In this document: in pieces, positions 15,924 through 24,207 of the stretch
Position numbering within the stretch: the stretch's first letter is position 1
Layout of the letters: each line of letters starts with the position of its first letter
DNA from: Streptomyces sp. M92
GTDB taxonomy: Bacteria > Actinomycetota > Actinomycetes > Streptomycetales > Streptomycetaceae
Length of the DNA: 64,000 bases
Reading direction: 5' to 3'
NCBI RefSeq assembly: GCF_028473745.1
Contig: NZ_CP101137.1
Location: forward strand, 4,402,001-4,466,000
Notes under the pieces: generated by a model
The model's database searches: none
What the model was told of the DNA's origin: nothing
The model's input: the letters and a program-made list of their open reading frames with translations, nothing else
Position numbers and translations under genes: made by a program

Positions 15924-16208
15924 GTGACCGAACCCCGCAAACGCCTCGAACTGGAGCCGGACACGGTCGAGCGCGACCTGATGAAGCTCGTGCTGACCGT
16001 CGTGGAGCTGCTGCGCCAGCTCATGGAGCGCCAGGCGTTGCGCCGTGTCGACGAGGGTGATCTGAGCGAGGACCAGGAGGAGCGGATCGGGCTCACCCTG
16101 ATGCTCCTCGACGACCGCATGACCGAGCTGCGTGACCGCTACGGACTGCGGCCCGAGGACCTGAACCTGGACCTCGGGCCGCTGGGACCGCTGCTGCCCC
16201 GGGAGTGA
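15924..16208 (+). CDS. gvpK: Gas vesicle protein GvpK
   Basis: A 94-residue, mainly helical GvpK family protein with a GTG start 5 bp after gvpS. The family block from residue 10 (EPDTVERDLMKLVLTVVELL, then RQLMERQALRRVD) and the acidic GDLSEDQEERIG are present. It ends in LDLGPLGPLLPRE. It is the last gene of the cluster; a 19-bp dyad follows 12 bp after the stop. Confidence 0.93.
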   Translation: MTEPRKRLELEPDTVERDLMKLVLTVVELLRQLMERQALRRVDEGDLSEDQEERIGLTLMLLDDRMTELRDRYGLRPEDLNLDLGPLGPLLPRE

Positions 16209-16220
16209 GCCTCCCGAACC

Positions 16221-16263
16221 GAGGCCGCTGCCCCGGGAGCGAGCCTCCCGGGGCAGCGGCCTC
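16221..16263. terminator. Terminator hairpin closing the gvp operon, 19-bp perfect stem
   Basis: Arms 16221-16239 and 16245-16263 are perfect 19-bp reverse complements (5' arm begins gaggccgctgcc) with a 5-base loop. It lies between gvpK and the oppositely oriented small membrane-protein gene, so it can end transcription from both sides. There is no T tract. Confidence 0.9.
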
Positions 16264-16275
16264 GTCACGCGTCGT

Positions 16276-16446
16276 TCACCACCTGTACCAGCGGCCCCTT
16301 CCGCCGCCGGCCGTCGTCCCGCGAGCCAGGAAACCCACCAGCCACAGGACCAGGACTGCCAAGGCAATCCACCAGAGAATCTTCACGGCGAATCCGGCGC
16401 CGAAAAGAATGATTGCGAGAAGCAGTACGAGCAGAAGCGGAACCAT
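16276..16446 (-). CDS. Small hydrophobic membrane protein (56 aa)
   Basis: A short gene read directly from the minus strand: 56 residues, opening MVPLLLVLLLAIILFGAGFA and ending GGGRGRWYRW. GGAGG lies 9 bases before the ATG (ggaggttcaacatt). Residues 2-41 form two hydrophobic helices joined by KILWW, and the C-terminus is Gly/Arg-rich. This matches a family of streptomycete hydrophobic proteins found beside gas-vesicle and stress genes; its function is unknown. A longer frame over the same bases has no hydrophobic pattern and no ribosome-binding site and is an artefact. It faces the gvp operon across the shared terminator. Confidence 0.8.
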   Translation of the reverse strand: MVPLLLVLLLAIILFGAGFAVKILWWIALAVLVLWLVGFLARGTTAGGGRGRWYRW

Positions 16447-16506
16447 AATGTTGAACCTCCTGCCGTACTGGTTTCCCGGAATTCACCGATCAGGCGTGGG
16501 CGGGGC

Positions 16507-17322
16507 CTACTTTCGGCACAGAATTTCGCCGTGCAGGACGCTGAACCAGCCGTCCGGCCGCTTTCCCCACTCGCGCCAGGCCGCCGACACGGCGCGCAGC
16601 TCCTCCTCCGTCGCGTGGCCGCCCTCGGTGGCCCGTTCCGCGTACGCCGACGCCAGGGTGCGGTCCGCCCACAGGCCGCTCCACCATTCCCGCTCCTCGG
16701 GCGTGCTGAAGGTCCAGGTGGCGGAGGTCGCCGTGATGTCCGTGAACCCCGCCTCCAGCGCCCAGGCCTTCAGCCGCCGTCCGGCGTCCGGCTCGCCGCC
16801 GTTGGCGCGGGCCACCCGCTCGTACAGGGTCAGCCAGTCGTCCATGCCCCGGGAGGCGGGGTACCAGGTCATGGCGCCGTAGTCCGAGTCGCGGACGGCG
16901 ACGATCCCGTCCGGCCTCGCCACCCTGCGCATCTCCCGCAGGGCCTGCACCGGGTCGCCCACGTGCTGGAGCACCTGGTGGGCGTGGACCACGCAGAACG
17001 TGTCGTCCGGGTGGTCCAGCGCGTGCACGTCCGCGACCGCGAAGTCGGTGTTGGCCAGGCCGCGTCCGGCTGCCGTGGCCCGGGCCCGCTCCACGATCTC
17101 CGGAGCCCGGTCCACGCCGGTGACGTGTCCGTCCGGAACCAGCTCCGCCAGGTCCGCGGTGATGGTGCCGGGCCCGCAGCCGATGTCCAGGACACGCATG
17201 TGGGGCTTCAGGGAACCGAGCAGGTACGCGGCGGAGTTGGCGGCGGTGCGCCAGGTGTGCGAGCGGAGCACGGACTCGTGGTGTCCGTGCGTGTATACGG
17301 CGGTCTCCTGCGGCTTCGGCAT
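16507..17322 (-). CDS. Class I SAM-dependent methyltransferase
   Basis: A 271-residue methyltransferase of the UbiE/COQ5-like type. Motif I is VLDIGCGPGTI (about residues 44-54), the acidic ribose-binding position is in VTGVDRAPEIV, and VHAHQVLQHVGDPVQALREM and RVARPDGIVAVRDSDYG are the later motifs. The C-terminal part is Trp-rich (ATWTFSTPEEREWW). It has no membrane segment. Start MPKPQETAVYTHGHHE, with a purine-rich GAGAGGGG upstream. The substrate is not predictable. Confidence 0.87.
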   Translation of the reverse strand: MPKPQETAVYTHGHHESVLRSHTWRTAANSAAYLLGSLKPHMRVLDIGCGPGTITADLAELVPDGHVTGVDRAPEIVERARATAAGRGLANTDFAVADVHALDHPDDTFCVVHAHQVLQHVGDPVQALREMRRVARPDGIVAVRDSDYGAMTWYPASRGMDDWLTLYERVARANGGEPDAGRRLKAWALEAGFTDITATSATWTFSTPEEREWWSGLWADRTLASAYAERATEGGHATEEELRAVSAAWREWGKRPDGWFSVLHGEILCRK

Positions 17323-17418
17323 GACGGCCCCTCTCCCGGCTCTCCCGACAGTGGGCTCACCGTACGCCCAACCGCCACATCATGAGACCTGGATATCACC
17401 ACGTGGACTGATGATGCG

Positions 17419-18933
17419 TCAGGCGAAATCGGGCAGCAGGCCGTCACCGGGCAGCGGACGGTATACCGTGAGCGCCTCCGGCAGTTTCTCCAGCGTCAGA
17501 TCGCCCTCCGTCTCCGTGAGTTCGCCGTCGTACGCCATCAGCGTGCCGGGCGCGACACCGGACAGTCGCAGCCGGTGCACCTGCACCGCCGCGTGGGCGG
17601 GGGAGCGGGTCAGCGGGCCCGCGAGCGCCGCGGACAGCAGCCGCAGGGCGGGCCGGCGGCCACCGTGCACCACCCGCACGTCCAGGTGCCCGTCCGCCAG
17701 GTCGAGGCGGCGCCCGGAGGCGATGCCCCTGCGGTGGTACGTGCCGTTGCCCGCGAACAGCATCCACAGCGGGCGCCGGTGCCCCCGCACCTCCGCCTCC
17801 AGCGGGTGCCGGTCGGCGCGCAGCACCCGCACCGCCGCCAGCACCCCCGCGGGCCAGCCGCCGATCCGGGACGACCAGCGCTCCCGCTCGTTGACCAGCT
17901 CGGGGTACACACCCAGGCTGAAGGTGTTGAGGAAGATCCCGCGCTGCCCGCCGGAGACGAACCGGCCCACGTCCACCCGCACGCCCTCACCGTGCTCCAG
18001 GGCCCGGCACAGGTCCCGGACGTCCTCCACGCCGAGGTCGTAGGCGAAGTGGTTGAGCGTGCCGCCCGGCAGCACGGCCAGCGGCAGTCCGTGGCGCAGG
18101 GCGATCCCGGCGGCGGCGTTCACGGTGCCGTCGCCGCCGCACACGCCGAGCACCCGGGCGTGGCCCGCGGCCCGCTCCAGCTCCGACCGGACGTCCTCGG
18201 GGTCGCACTCCACCACCTCGGCGTCGGGCAGCGCGTCGCACAGCGCCCGCACCCGGTCCGAGGTTCCCGAGCCGACGTTGGCCACCATGACCAGGCCCTC
18301 ACCCTTGGGCAGCGCCGGCACGTCGGCGCGCGGCCGGGCCGGCGGGGTGTGCTGGGCACGTGTCGGCACCATGCCCCGTACGGCGAACGCGGCCCCCGCC
18401 CCGAGCGCCGCACCCGCCAGCACGTCGCTCGGGAAGTGGACGCCGGTGTAGACCCGGGAGAGGGCGACCGCGGCGGCCACCGGAGCCACCGCCGCACCCC
18501 ACGCCGGGGACTCCAGGGCGACGCCGGTCGCGAACGCGGCGGCCGAGGCGGCGTGCCCCGACGGGAAGGACGTGGTGATCGGCTGCCGCTTCAGCTGCCG
18601 CACCAGCGGCACCGGGTCGAGGCCCGGCCGGGGACGGCGCACCGACCGCTTGCCGAGCGTGTTGATGGCCAGCGAGGCCAGGCCCAGCGAGGCGAGCCCC
18701 CGAGCGGCGGCGCGCCGCGCCCTCGGCGTGCGGGACGCGGCCAGCGCGGCGGCCGCCCCGAACCACAGCACGCCGTGGTTGGCGCTGCGGCTCAGCCGGG
18801 GCAGCAGGGGGTCGGCGCCGGGCCAGGTACGGGCGGCGACGGCCTCGAACACCCGCTGGTCCAGTCGCAGGAAGCCGTTGCGGACCGGATGCGGGCCGGG
18901 CGTCGGGGCGGTGAGGTCTACGTCGGGGCTCAT
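17419..18933 (-). CDS. Bifunctional PAP2 phosphatase / diacylglycerol-kinase-like protein
   Basis: A 504-residue fusion. Residues about 20-200 are a PAP2 lipid phosphatase domain with all three motifs: KRSVRRPRP (95-103), PSGH (124-127) and SRVYTGVHFPSD (159-170), plus several hydrophobic helices. Residues about 210-500 are a diacylglycerol/sphingosine-kinase-like domain with GVCGGDGTVNAAAG and LPGGTLNHFAYDLG. The pairing suggests turnover between phosphatidic acid-type lipids and their dephosphorylated forms at the membrane (inference). The fusion is known in actinobacteria. ATG 18933 is used; a GTG six bases upstream is possible. Confidence 0.88.
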   Translation of the reverse strand: MSPDVDLTAPTPGPHPVRNGFLRLDQRVFEAVAARTWPGADPLLPRLSRSANHGVLWFGAAAALAASRTPRARRAAARGLASLGLASLAINTLGKRSVRRPRPGLDPVPLVRQLKRQPITTSFPSGHAASAAAFATGVALESPAWGAAVAPVAAAVALSRVYTGVHFPSDVLAGAALGAGAAFAVRGMVPTRAQHTPPARPRADVPALPKGEGLVMVANVGSGTSDRVRALCDALPDAEVVECDPEDVRSELERAAGHARVLGVCGGDGTVNAAAGIALRHGLPLAVLPGGTLNHFAYDLGVEDVRDLCRALEHGEGVRVDVGRFVSGGQRGIFLNTFSLGVYPELVNERERWSSRIGGWPAGVLAAVRVLRADRHPLEAEVRGHRRPLWMLFAGNGTYHRRGIASGRRLDLADGHLDVRVVHGGRRPALRLLSAALAGPLTRSPAHAAVQVHRLRLSGVAPGTLMAYDGELTETEGDLTLEKLPEALTVYRPLPGDGLLPDFA

Positions 18934-19043
18934 GCCCACCGCATACCCTGCCGACGGCGTTTCCTGCGGCCGGCGTGGCCCGTGTCACGGCACCGGGAAA
19001 TGCGTTTGCTCCGAGCGCGGCCGGAGCTGGAGAATCCGGTCGC

Positions 19044-20663
19044 ATGGGACACCTCGAAGCCGCGCACCTGGAGTACTACCTCCCCGACGGGAGGGCGCTG
19101 CTCGGCGACGTCTCCTTCCGGGTGGGGGAGGGCGCGGTCGTGGCCCTCGTCGGTCCCAACGGAGCGGGCAAGACCACCCTGCTTCGCCTGCTGTCCGGGG
19201 AACTGAAACCGCACGGCGGCACCGTCACCGTCGGCGGCGGCCTCGGGGTGATGCGGCAGTTCGTGGGCTCCGTCCGCGACGAGACGACCGTGCGCGACCT
19301 CCTCGTCTCGGTGGCGCCGCCCCGCATCCGCGAGGCCGCACGCGCCGTCGACGCCGCCGAGCACGCGATCATGACGGTCGACGACGAGGCCGCCCAGATG
19401 CGCTACGCCCAGGCCCTCGCGGACTGGGCCGAGGCGCAGGGCTACGAGGCCGAGACGTTGTGGGACATCTGCACCACGGCCGCGCTGGGCGTCCCCTACG
19501 ACAAGGCCCAGTGGCGGCAGGTGGGCACCCTGTCCGGCGGTGAGCAGAAGCGGCTGGTGCTGGAGGCGCTGCTGCGCGGCAACGACGAGGTGCTGCTGCT
19601 CGACGAGCCGGACAACTACCTCGACGTACCCGGCAAACGCTGGCTGGAGGAGCGGCTGAAGGAGACCCGCAAGACGGTGCTCTTCGTCTCCCACGACCGG
19701 GAACTCCTCGCCCGTTCCGCCCAGAAGATCGTCTCGGTCGAGCCCGGACCCGCGGGCGCCGACGCCTGGGTGCACGGCGGCGGCTTCGCCACCTTCCACG
19801 AGGCCCGGCGCGAGCGCTTCGCCCGCTTCGAGGAGCTGCGCCGCCGCTGGGACGAGAAGCACGCGCAGCTGAAGAAGCTCGTGCTGACCCTGCGTCAGGC
19901 GGCCGCGGTCAGCCACGAGATGGCCTCCCGCTACGCCGCCGCCCAGACCCGGCTGCGCAAGTTCGAGGAGGCCGGGCCGCCGCCCGAGCCGCCGCGCGAG
20001 CAGGACATCCGGATGCGGCTGAAGGGCGGCCGCACCGGCGTCCGCGCCGTCACCTGCGAGCAGCTGGAACTGACCGGCCTGATGAAACCCTTCGACCTGG
20101 AGGTCTTCTACGGCGAACGGGTCGCCGTCCTCGGCTCCAACGGCTCCGGCAAGTCGCACTTCCTGCGGCTGCTGGCCGGCGACGACGTGGCCCACACCGG
20201 GCAGTGGAAGCTCGGCGCGCGTGTGCTGCCCGGCCACTTCGCGCAGACCCACGCCCACCCCGAGCTGCTGGGCCGCACCCTCCTGGACATCCTGTGGACC
20301 GAACACGCCCAGGACCGGGGCGCCGCCATGTCCAGGCTGCGCCGCTACGAACTGACCCAGCAGGCCGAGCAGGCCTTCGACCGCCTCTCCGGCGGCCAGC
20401 AGGCCCGCTTCCAGATCCTCCTGCTGGAACTCCAGGGCGTCACCGCCCTGCTGCTCGACGAGCCGACCGACAACCTCGACCTGGAGTCGGCCGAAGCCCT
20501 CCAGGAGGGCCTGGAGGGCTTCGAGGGCACCGTCCTCGCGGTCACCCACGACCGCTGGTTCGCCCGCTCCTTCGACCGGTACCTCGTCTTCGGCAGCGAC
20601 GGGCGCGTGCGCGAGACGCCGGAGCCGGTCTGGGACGAACGTCGGGTGGAGCGGGCCCGCTGA
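19044..20663 (+). CDS. ABC-F family ATPase
   Basis: A 539-residue protein with two ABC nucleotide-binding domains and no membrane domain. The first Walker A, GPNGAGKTT, starts at 37; signature LSGGEQKR and Walker B LLLDEPDNYLD follow. A charged linker (about 255-325, with RRRWDEKHAQLKKLVLTLRQ) fits the interdomain arm that reaches the ribosome in ABC-F factors. The second Walker A, GSNGSGKS, is near 364, with LSGGQQAR and LLLDEPTDNLD. ABC-F proteins act on the ribosome, either in antibiotic protection or translation control; the class cannot be decided here. ATG 19044 is preferred over an upstream in-frame start that lacks family similarity. Confidence 0.88.
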   Translation: MGHLEAAHLEYYLPDGRALLGDVSFRVGEGAVVALVGPNGAGKTTLLRLLSGELKPHGGTVTVGGGLGVMRQFVGSVRDETTVRDLLVSVAPPRIREAARAVDAAEHAIMTVDDEAAQMRYAQALADWAEAQGYEAETLWDICTTAALGVPYDKAQWRQVGTLSGGEQKRLVLEALLRGNDEVLLLDEPDNYLDVPGKRWLEERLKETRKTVLFVSHDRELLARSAQKIVSVEPGPAGADAWVHGGGFATFHEARRERFARFEELRRRWDEKHAQLKKLVLTLRQAAAVSHEMASRYAAAQTRLRKFEEAGPPPEPPREQDIRMRLKGGRTGVRAVTCEQLELTGLMKPFDLEVFYGERVAVLGSNGSGKSHFLRLLAGDDVAHTGQWKLGARVLPGHFAQTHAHPELLGRTLLDILWTEHAQDRGAAMSRLRRYELTQQAEQAFDRLSGGQQARFQILLLELQGVTALLLDEPTDNLDLESAEALQEGLEGFEGTVLAVTHDRWFARSFDRYLVFGSDGRVRETPEPVWDERRVERAR

Positions 20664-21277
20664 CGCCGACGCGGGGGCCGGGGGCGCCGGAGCCCGGGGG
20701 CCCAGCCCTGGGGCTGGAGGCCGGGAGTCGGTCTCCGGGGGTCTGGAGCTGGAGCCCGGATCCCGGAGTCCGAGGCTGGTCCCCGGGAGCCGAAAGCCGG
20801 GGTCCTGGAGCTGAGACGGAGCCCGGCTCCCGGGAACCGGAGGTCGGCGTCCGGGAGCCGGAGCCCTGAGCCCCAGAGCCCCGAGGCCGGGGGCCTGGGG
20901 CCGGAGGCCGGGGGACGGCGTCCGGGAGTCGGTGCCCGGGCGACGGAGCCGGGGCCATGAGCCCCAGAGCCCCGAGCTGGGGGCCTGGAGCCGGAGGCCG
21001 GGGGACGGCGTCCGGGAGTCGGTGCCCGGGCGACGGAGCCGGAGCCCTGAACCCCCGAGCCCGGAGCCCCCGAGCTGGGGGCCTGGAGCCGGAGGCCGGG
21101 GGGGCGGCGTCCGGGAGTCGGTGCCGGGGCGACGGAGCCGGAGCCCTGAACCCCCGAGCCCCGAGCCCGGGGGCCTGGGGCCGGAGGCCGGGGGGGGCGG
21201 CGTCCGGGAGTCGGTGCCCGGGCGACGGAGCCGGAGCCGGAGGCGGGAGCCGGTGCCCGGACGTCGGCGGGCCGGGG
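20664..21277. repeat. 614-bp G-rich degenerate repeat block, no gene
   Basis: This long intergenic stretch between the convergent ABC-F and baeRF2 genes is built from degenerate G-rich words (gccggaggccggggg, cgtccgggagtcggtg, cgggcgacggagcc). Four clear copies of ccggaggccg-containing units start at 20901, 20991, 21089 and 21181, spaced 90, 98 and 92 bp, with more decayed copies at 20700-20880. Reading frames through it give only repetitive Pro/Gly/Arg/Ser peptides with no conserved pattern. The plus strand is enriched in runs of 3-7 G. Confidence 0.8.
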
Positions 21278-22399
21278 TCACTTCCAGCGCAGCAGCGCCC
21301 CCAGACCGCCCACCGGCGCGTCCTCGGACGCCTTGGACGGCAGCGCCGGCGTCACCGAGATCGCCGGGGCGCCGGTCATCACCGCCGAGCGCAGCAGCGC
21401 GTCGTCCGCGCGGGCCGACCAGGAGTTCTGCTCACCGAGCGTCTTCAGCTCGGTGCGGCGCACCGCCAGCTGGTCGGCGTCCTCACCGATCCACACCTCG
21501 CGGTGGGTGTCCGGGGCGTCCGGGATGACCAGCAGCTCGTCGATGCGGTGCTCCCGCGCCGCCTCGACCAGCGCGGGCACGCCCTCCGCCGCCCCGGCCC
21601 GGCCCTCGCCGTCCGGTGTGCGGGCGGCCAGGAAGCGGCCCAGGTCCTCCTGCGCCCGCGAACGCACGTGGTCGTCGCGCACCTGCTCCACCTCGTCGTC
21701 CAGCAGCCTGCTGCCGGCACCGCGCGAGGCCTCCGCGATCCGCTCCTGCAGCCGCTTCGGCAGCCGCTCGTGCACGGACCGCCGCTCCCGGTCGTCCCCC
21801 ACCAGGATCAGCAGGTCCGCGCCCGTCTCCTCCTGGCACACGGCGAGCGCGTCCGCGATCTCCGCCGCGTTGTGCTCCCAGGTGTTCTCCACCCGCAGCT
21901 GGAAATGGCGCTCCGACCAGTCGACGCTGCTCGTGCGGTGCACCGGCCACTGCCGGCCGGTCACGCCGCCCGCGTCCGAGGTGCCCAGCGCGCTGCGCAG
22001 CTCGAAGTCGGCGCCCTTGCGGTCGATGTACGCCACCACGCACACCGGATCCTCGCCCGCCAGGTCCAGCAGCGGCGTCACGTGCGGCAGCGGCGCCCAG
22101 TCGGCGGTGGTCCCGCCGTACGGCGGACGCGCCAGCTGCGGGTCGAGGACCACCTGGCCGGCACAGGCGAACAGGGCCCGCCCGTGCGGGTCGGTGGCGT
22201 GGCGCAGTCCCTCCACCGCCTCCCGCACGGCCCGGCAGGTCGCGTCGTCCGCGCCCTGCTCCGCCAGCTCCCGGGCCACCGCGGCGGCCGTCAGCTCACG
22301 CTCGTGGGGGGTGTCCTCCGTGTGCCGGGACAGGTCCACGTACACGGAGGCCCAAGGGCCCTGATGTTCGTAGAGGGGGTGCAGAAACGCGAGATCCAT
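21278..22399 (-). CDS. baeRF2-domain protein (Rv2629-like ribosome-associated factor)
   Basis: A 373-residue protein of the bacterial/archaeal eRF1-like group, recognised as baeRF family 2. It opens MDLAFLHPLYEHQGPWASVY, has VCVVAYIDRKGADFELR and a Rossmann-like block ADLLILVGDDRERRSVHERL, then VPALVEAAREHRIDELLVIP. No GGQ tripeptide is present, so peptide release by the eRF1 mechanism is not expected. The mycobacterial relative Rv2629 belongs to the Balon-type hibernation factors that bind the ribosomal A site (family knowledge). A role in ribosome hibernation or stress is inference. GGGAGG lies just before the ATG. Confidence 0.78.
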   Translation of the reverse strand: MDLAFLHPLYEHQGPWASVYVDLSRHTEDTPHERELTAAAVARELAEQGADDATCRAVREAVEGLRHATDPHGRALFACAGQVVLDPQLARPPYGGTTADWAPLPHVTPLLDLAGEDPVCVVAYIDRKGADFELRSALGTSDAGGVTGRQWPVHRTSSVDWSERHFQLRVENTWEHNAAEIADALAVCQEETGADLLILVGDDRERRSVHERLPKRLQERIAEASRGAGSRLLDDEVEQVRDDHVRSRAQEDLGRFLAARTPDGEGRAGAAEGVPALVEAAREHRIDELLVIPDAPDTHREVWIGEDADQLAVRRTELKTLGEQNSWSARADDALLRSAVMTGAPAISVTPALPSKASEDAPVGGLGALLRWK

Positions 22400-22491
22400 G
22401 GTGGCTCCCTCCCGGGTGCCGCTCGGGGGTGGTAGTGCTGCGGGGCGGGTACCCGGCCCGCATGAACGAACACGACACAGGGGACGGCACC

Positions 22492-22740
22492 ATGACCGGA
22501 GTGGACCCGGGCCGCCTGGACGACCAGCAGCTCATGAAGGAGCTGGAGACCATCCACCGCACGCGCCACGACACCCTCCTCTACGGGTCGAACGACGCGC
22601 TGCGGGCCCACAACGAGCGCATGGCGCAGCTGGAGGGCGAGTGGCTGCGCCGCAACCCGCGTCGCCCGGTGGCCGCGGGCCGCACCCGCGAGGGGGCGCG
22701 GGAGCGGGGCTGCGGGGAGTCGGGGGCGCCCGGTGGCTGA
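22492..22740 (+). CDS. DUF6158 family protein
   Basis: A small acidic/helical protein of 82 residues (MTGVDPGRLDDQQLMKELET). It contains the conserved-looking HRTRHDTLLYGSNDALRAHN and a basic C-terminus (RRPVAAGRTREGARERG). I recognise it as the streptomycete DUF6158 family; its function is unknown. ATG 22492 has GGGGAC 8 bases upstream; an in-frame ATG at 22462 would add 10 residues. It is divergent from the baeRF2 gene, with about 90 bp between starts. Confidence 0.7.
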   Translation: MTGVDPGRLDDQQLMKELETIHRTRHDTLLYGSNDALRAHNERMAQLEGEWLRRNPRRPVAAGRTREGARERGCGESGAPGG

Positions 22741-22772
22741 GCCTGGGAACCGGCCCGCGCGGTGCCGGGCGC

Positions 22773-22832
22773 ACGCCGGAGCCCGGCCCTGCGACGCCGA
22801 TGGCGGCGGCGTCCGGGGCCGGGCTCCGGCGT
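22773..22832. terminator. Terminator hairpin, 17-bp perfect stem with nested inner stem
   Basis: Arms 22773-22789 and 22816-22832 are 17-bp exact reverse complements (acgccggagcccggccc and its complement). The 26-base loop itself contains gacgccg and cggcgtc, giving a nested 7-bp stem. It separates the convergent DUF6158 and PfpI-like genes. Confidence 0.85.
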
Positions 22833-22846
22833 GACGGCGGGTCCGC

Positions 22847-23389
22847 TCAGCCGCCCGCCTTGGCGAACTCCGCGAGGAAGGTCTCGCAGAACGCCTTGAG
22901 ATCGTCCGGCTTGCGGCTGGTGACCAGCACGTTGTTCCCGTGGTCGCAGACCTTCACCTGCTCGTCCACCCAGGTGGCGCCCGCGTTGCGGAGATCGGTC
23001 TGGAGGCTGGGCCACGAGGTCACGACCCGGCCGCGTACGACGTCGGCCTCCACGAGGGTCCACGGGGCGTGGCAGATGGCGGCCACCGGACGCCCCTGCT
23101 CGAAGAAGTCCTTGACGAACGCCACCGCCTTCTCGTCCGTCCTCAGGAAGTCCGGGTTGGCCACCCCGCCGGGCAGCACCAGCCCGCCGAACGAGTCGGC
23201 CGACGTGTCGCCCACCACCTCGTCCACCGGGAACGTGTCCGCCTTGTCGAGATGGTCGAAGCCCTGGACCTCACCGGACTGCGTGGAGACCAGCACGGGT
23301 TCGTGACCCGCGTCCTTCGCGGCCTGCCACGGCTCGGTCAGTTCGACCTGCTCCACGCCCTCGGGCGCGGTCAGAAATGCGATGCGCAT
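22847..23389 (-). CDS. DJ-1/PfpI family protein (type 1 glutamine amidotransferase-like)
   Basis: A 180-residue class I glutamine-amidotransferase-like protein of the PfpI/DJ-1 superfamily. The nucleophile elbow AAICHAPWTL (Cys near residue 106) and the N-terminal acidic residue in FLTAPEGVEQVEL form the expected pair; the flavodoxin-like strands GGLVLPGGVANPDFLR and RVVTSWPSLQTDLRNAGA are present. Members are proteases, chaperones or deglycase-like stress proteins; which applies is unknown. The start at 23389 has AAAGGA upstream. Confidence 0.88.
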   Translation of the reverse strand: MRIAFLTAPEGVEQVELTEPWQAAKDAGHEPVLVSTQSGEVQGFDHLDKADTFPVDEVVGDTSADSFGGLVLPGGVANPDFLRTDEKAVAFVKDFFEQGRPVAAICHAPWTLVEADVVRGRVVTSWPSLQTDLRNAGATWVDEQVKVCDHGNNVLVTSRKPDDLKAFCETFLAEFAKAGG

Positions 23390-23457
23390 GTGGTTTCCGA
23401 GTCCTTTCCCGGCGCGCCGGCCGTGGTCGCCGTCCGGCGCGCGTGCGTCAGTGGGTC

Positions 23458-23482
23458 GGTGCGGGCCGGTCCGGCCCGCACC
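23458..23482 (-). terminator. Terminator hairpin downstream of the DUF2795 gene
   Basis: Arms 23458-23467 (ggtgcgggcc) and 23473-23482 (ggcccgcacc) are perfect 10-bp complements around ggtcc. It lies between the DUF2795 gene and the PfpI-like gene, both on the minus strand, so the two are probably transcribed separately. Confidence 0.65.
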
Positions 23483-23598
23483 GGGCGTCCGGGTCCGCGC
23501 GGCTGATCCCGGCGAGCGCCGAGGCCGGGGCTGGCCCTCGGCCACCACCCGCGCGGTGATGTCACACGGAGGCGACCCTTCCCGGCGCCCTACGCGCG

Positions 23599-24006
23599 CT
23601 ACGCGCTCTGCGTACCGGCGGGTCCGGACCCGCCGCTCTCGGTCAGGGCCACCGCCAGTTCCTGGACGTTGTCGTAGCGCGCCTTGTGCGGCAGTCGTTC
23701 CAGACCCTCGACGAGGGCGTCCGGCGCGTTGCCGCGGCGCAGCGCCCGGGTCAGTTCCCGCGGGCCGGCGGGGAAGGTGCCGCGGGTCAGGTTCCGGGCC
23801 AGTTCGAGCCGGAGAGCCTCCAGATAGGTGGGACCGCGGCCCGGAGTCACCGGCCCGTACATGACGTCGGGGTCGTCCTCCGCGGCCGGCTCCGGGTCGT
23901 GCCACTCCTCGGTCCGGGTCGGGTGCCCGGACCGGAGCAGACCCTGCAGTTCGTGCTTCATCTCGTCGTCGCGGTGGACGCTCATCCGGTCACTGCCTCG
24001 CTGCAT
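23599..24006 (-). CDS. DUF2795 domain protein
   Basis: A 135-residue soluble protein. The C-terminal region from about 75 (LARNLTRGTFPAGPRELTRA, then LVEGLERLPHKARYDNVQEL) matches the small helical DUF2795 domain, often found in actinobacteria with no known function. The first 70 residues are acidic and contain VMYGPVTPGRGPTYLEALRL. ATG 24006 has a GGAGGGAG ribosome-binding site four bases upstream; the internal ATG at 23985 does not. Confidence 0.72.
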   Translation of the reverse strand: MQRGSDRMSVHRDDEMKHELQGLLRSGHPTRTEEWHDPEPAAEDDPDVMYGPVTPGRGPTYLEALRLELARNLTRGTFPAGPRELTRALRRGNAPDALVEGLERLPHKARYDNVQELAVALTESGGSGPAGTQSA

Positions 24007-24207
24007 GTCTCCCTCCAGGTCCTTCAGGGGTGCCGACCGCGTACCCGGACACCGGAGGCCGACACGGATTCATCCGGACGGGTCCGCTCCGATTCCCGCG
24101 TACACGGTGCGTGCGGCCTCGTGCACGGCGGGTTCGTCCGGCCAGAACGGGGAACCCGGCCCGCGCCACCACCCCCCACGCCCACCCTTCTTCGGGAAGG
24201 ACGGATC

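Noticed and set aside
16265..16486. 73-residue minus-strand frame after the gvp operon
   Set aside because: Polar, non-conserved sequence; the overlapping 56-residue hydrophobic frame has the ribosome-binding site.
18930..21281. 2.35-kb minus-strand frame running through the repeat island and the ABC-F gene
   Set aside because: Its first part is translated repeat and the rest is antisense to ABC-F Walker motifs; no ribosome-binding site or family similarity.
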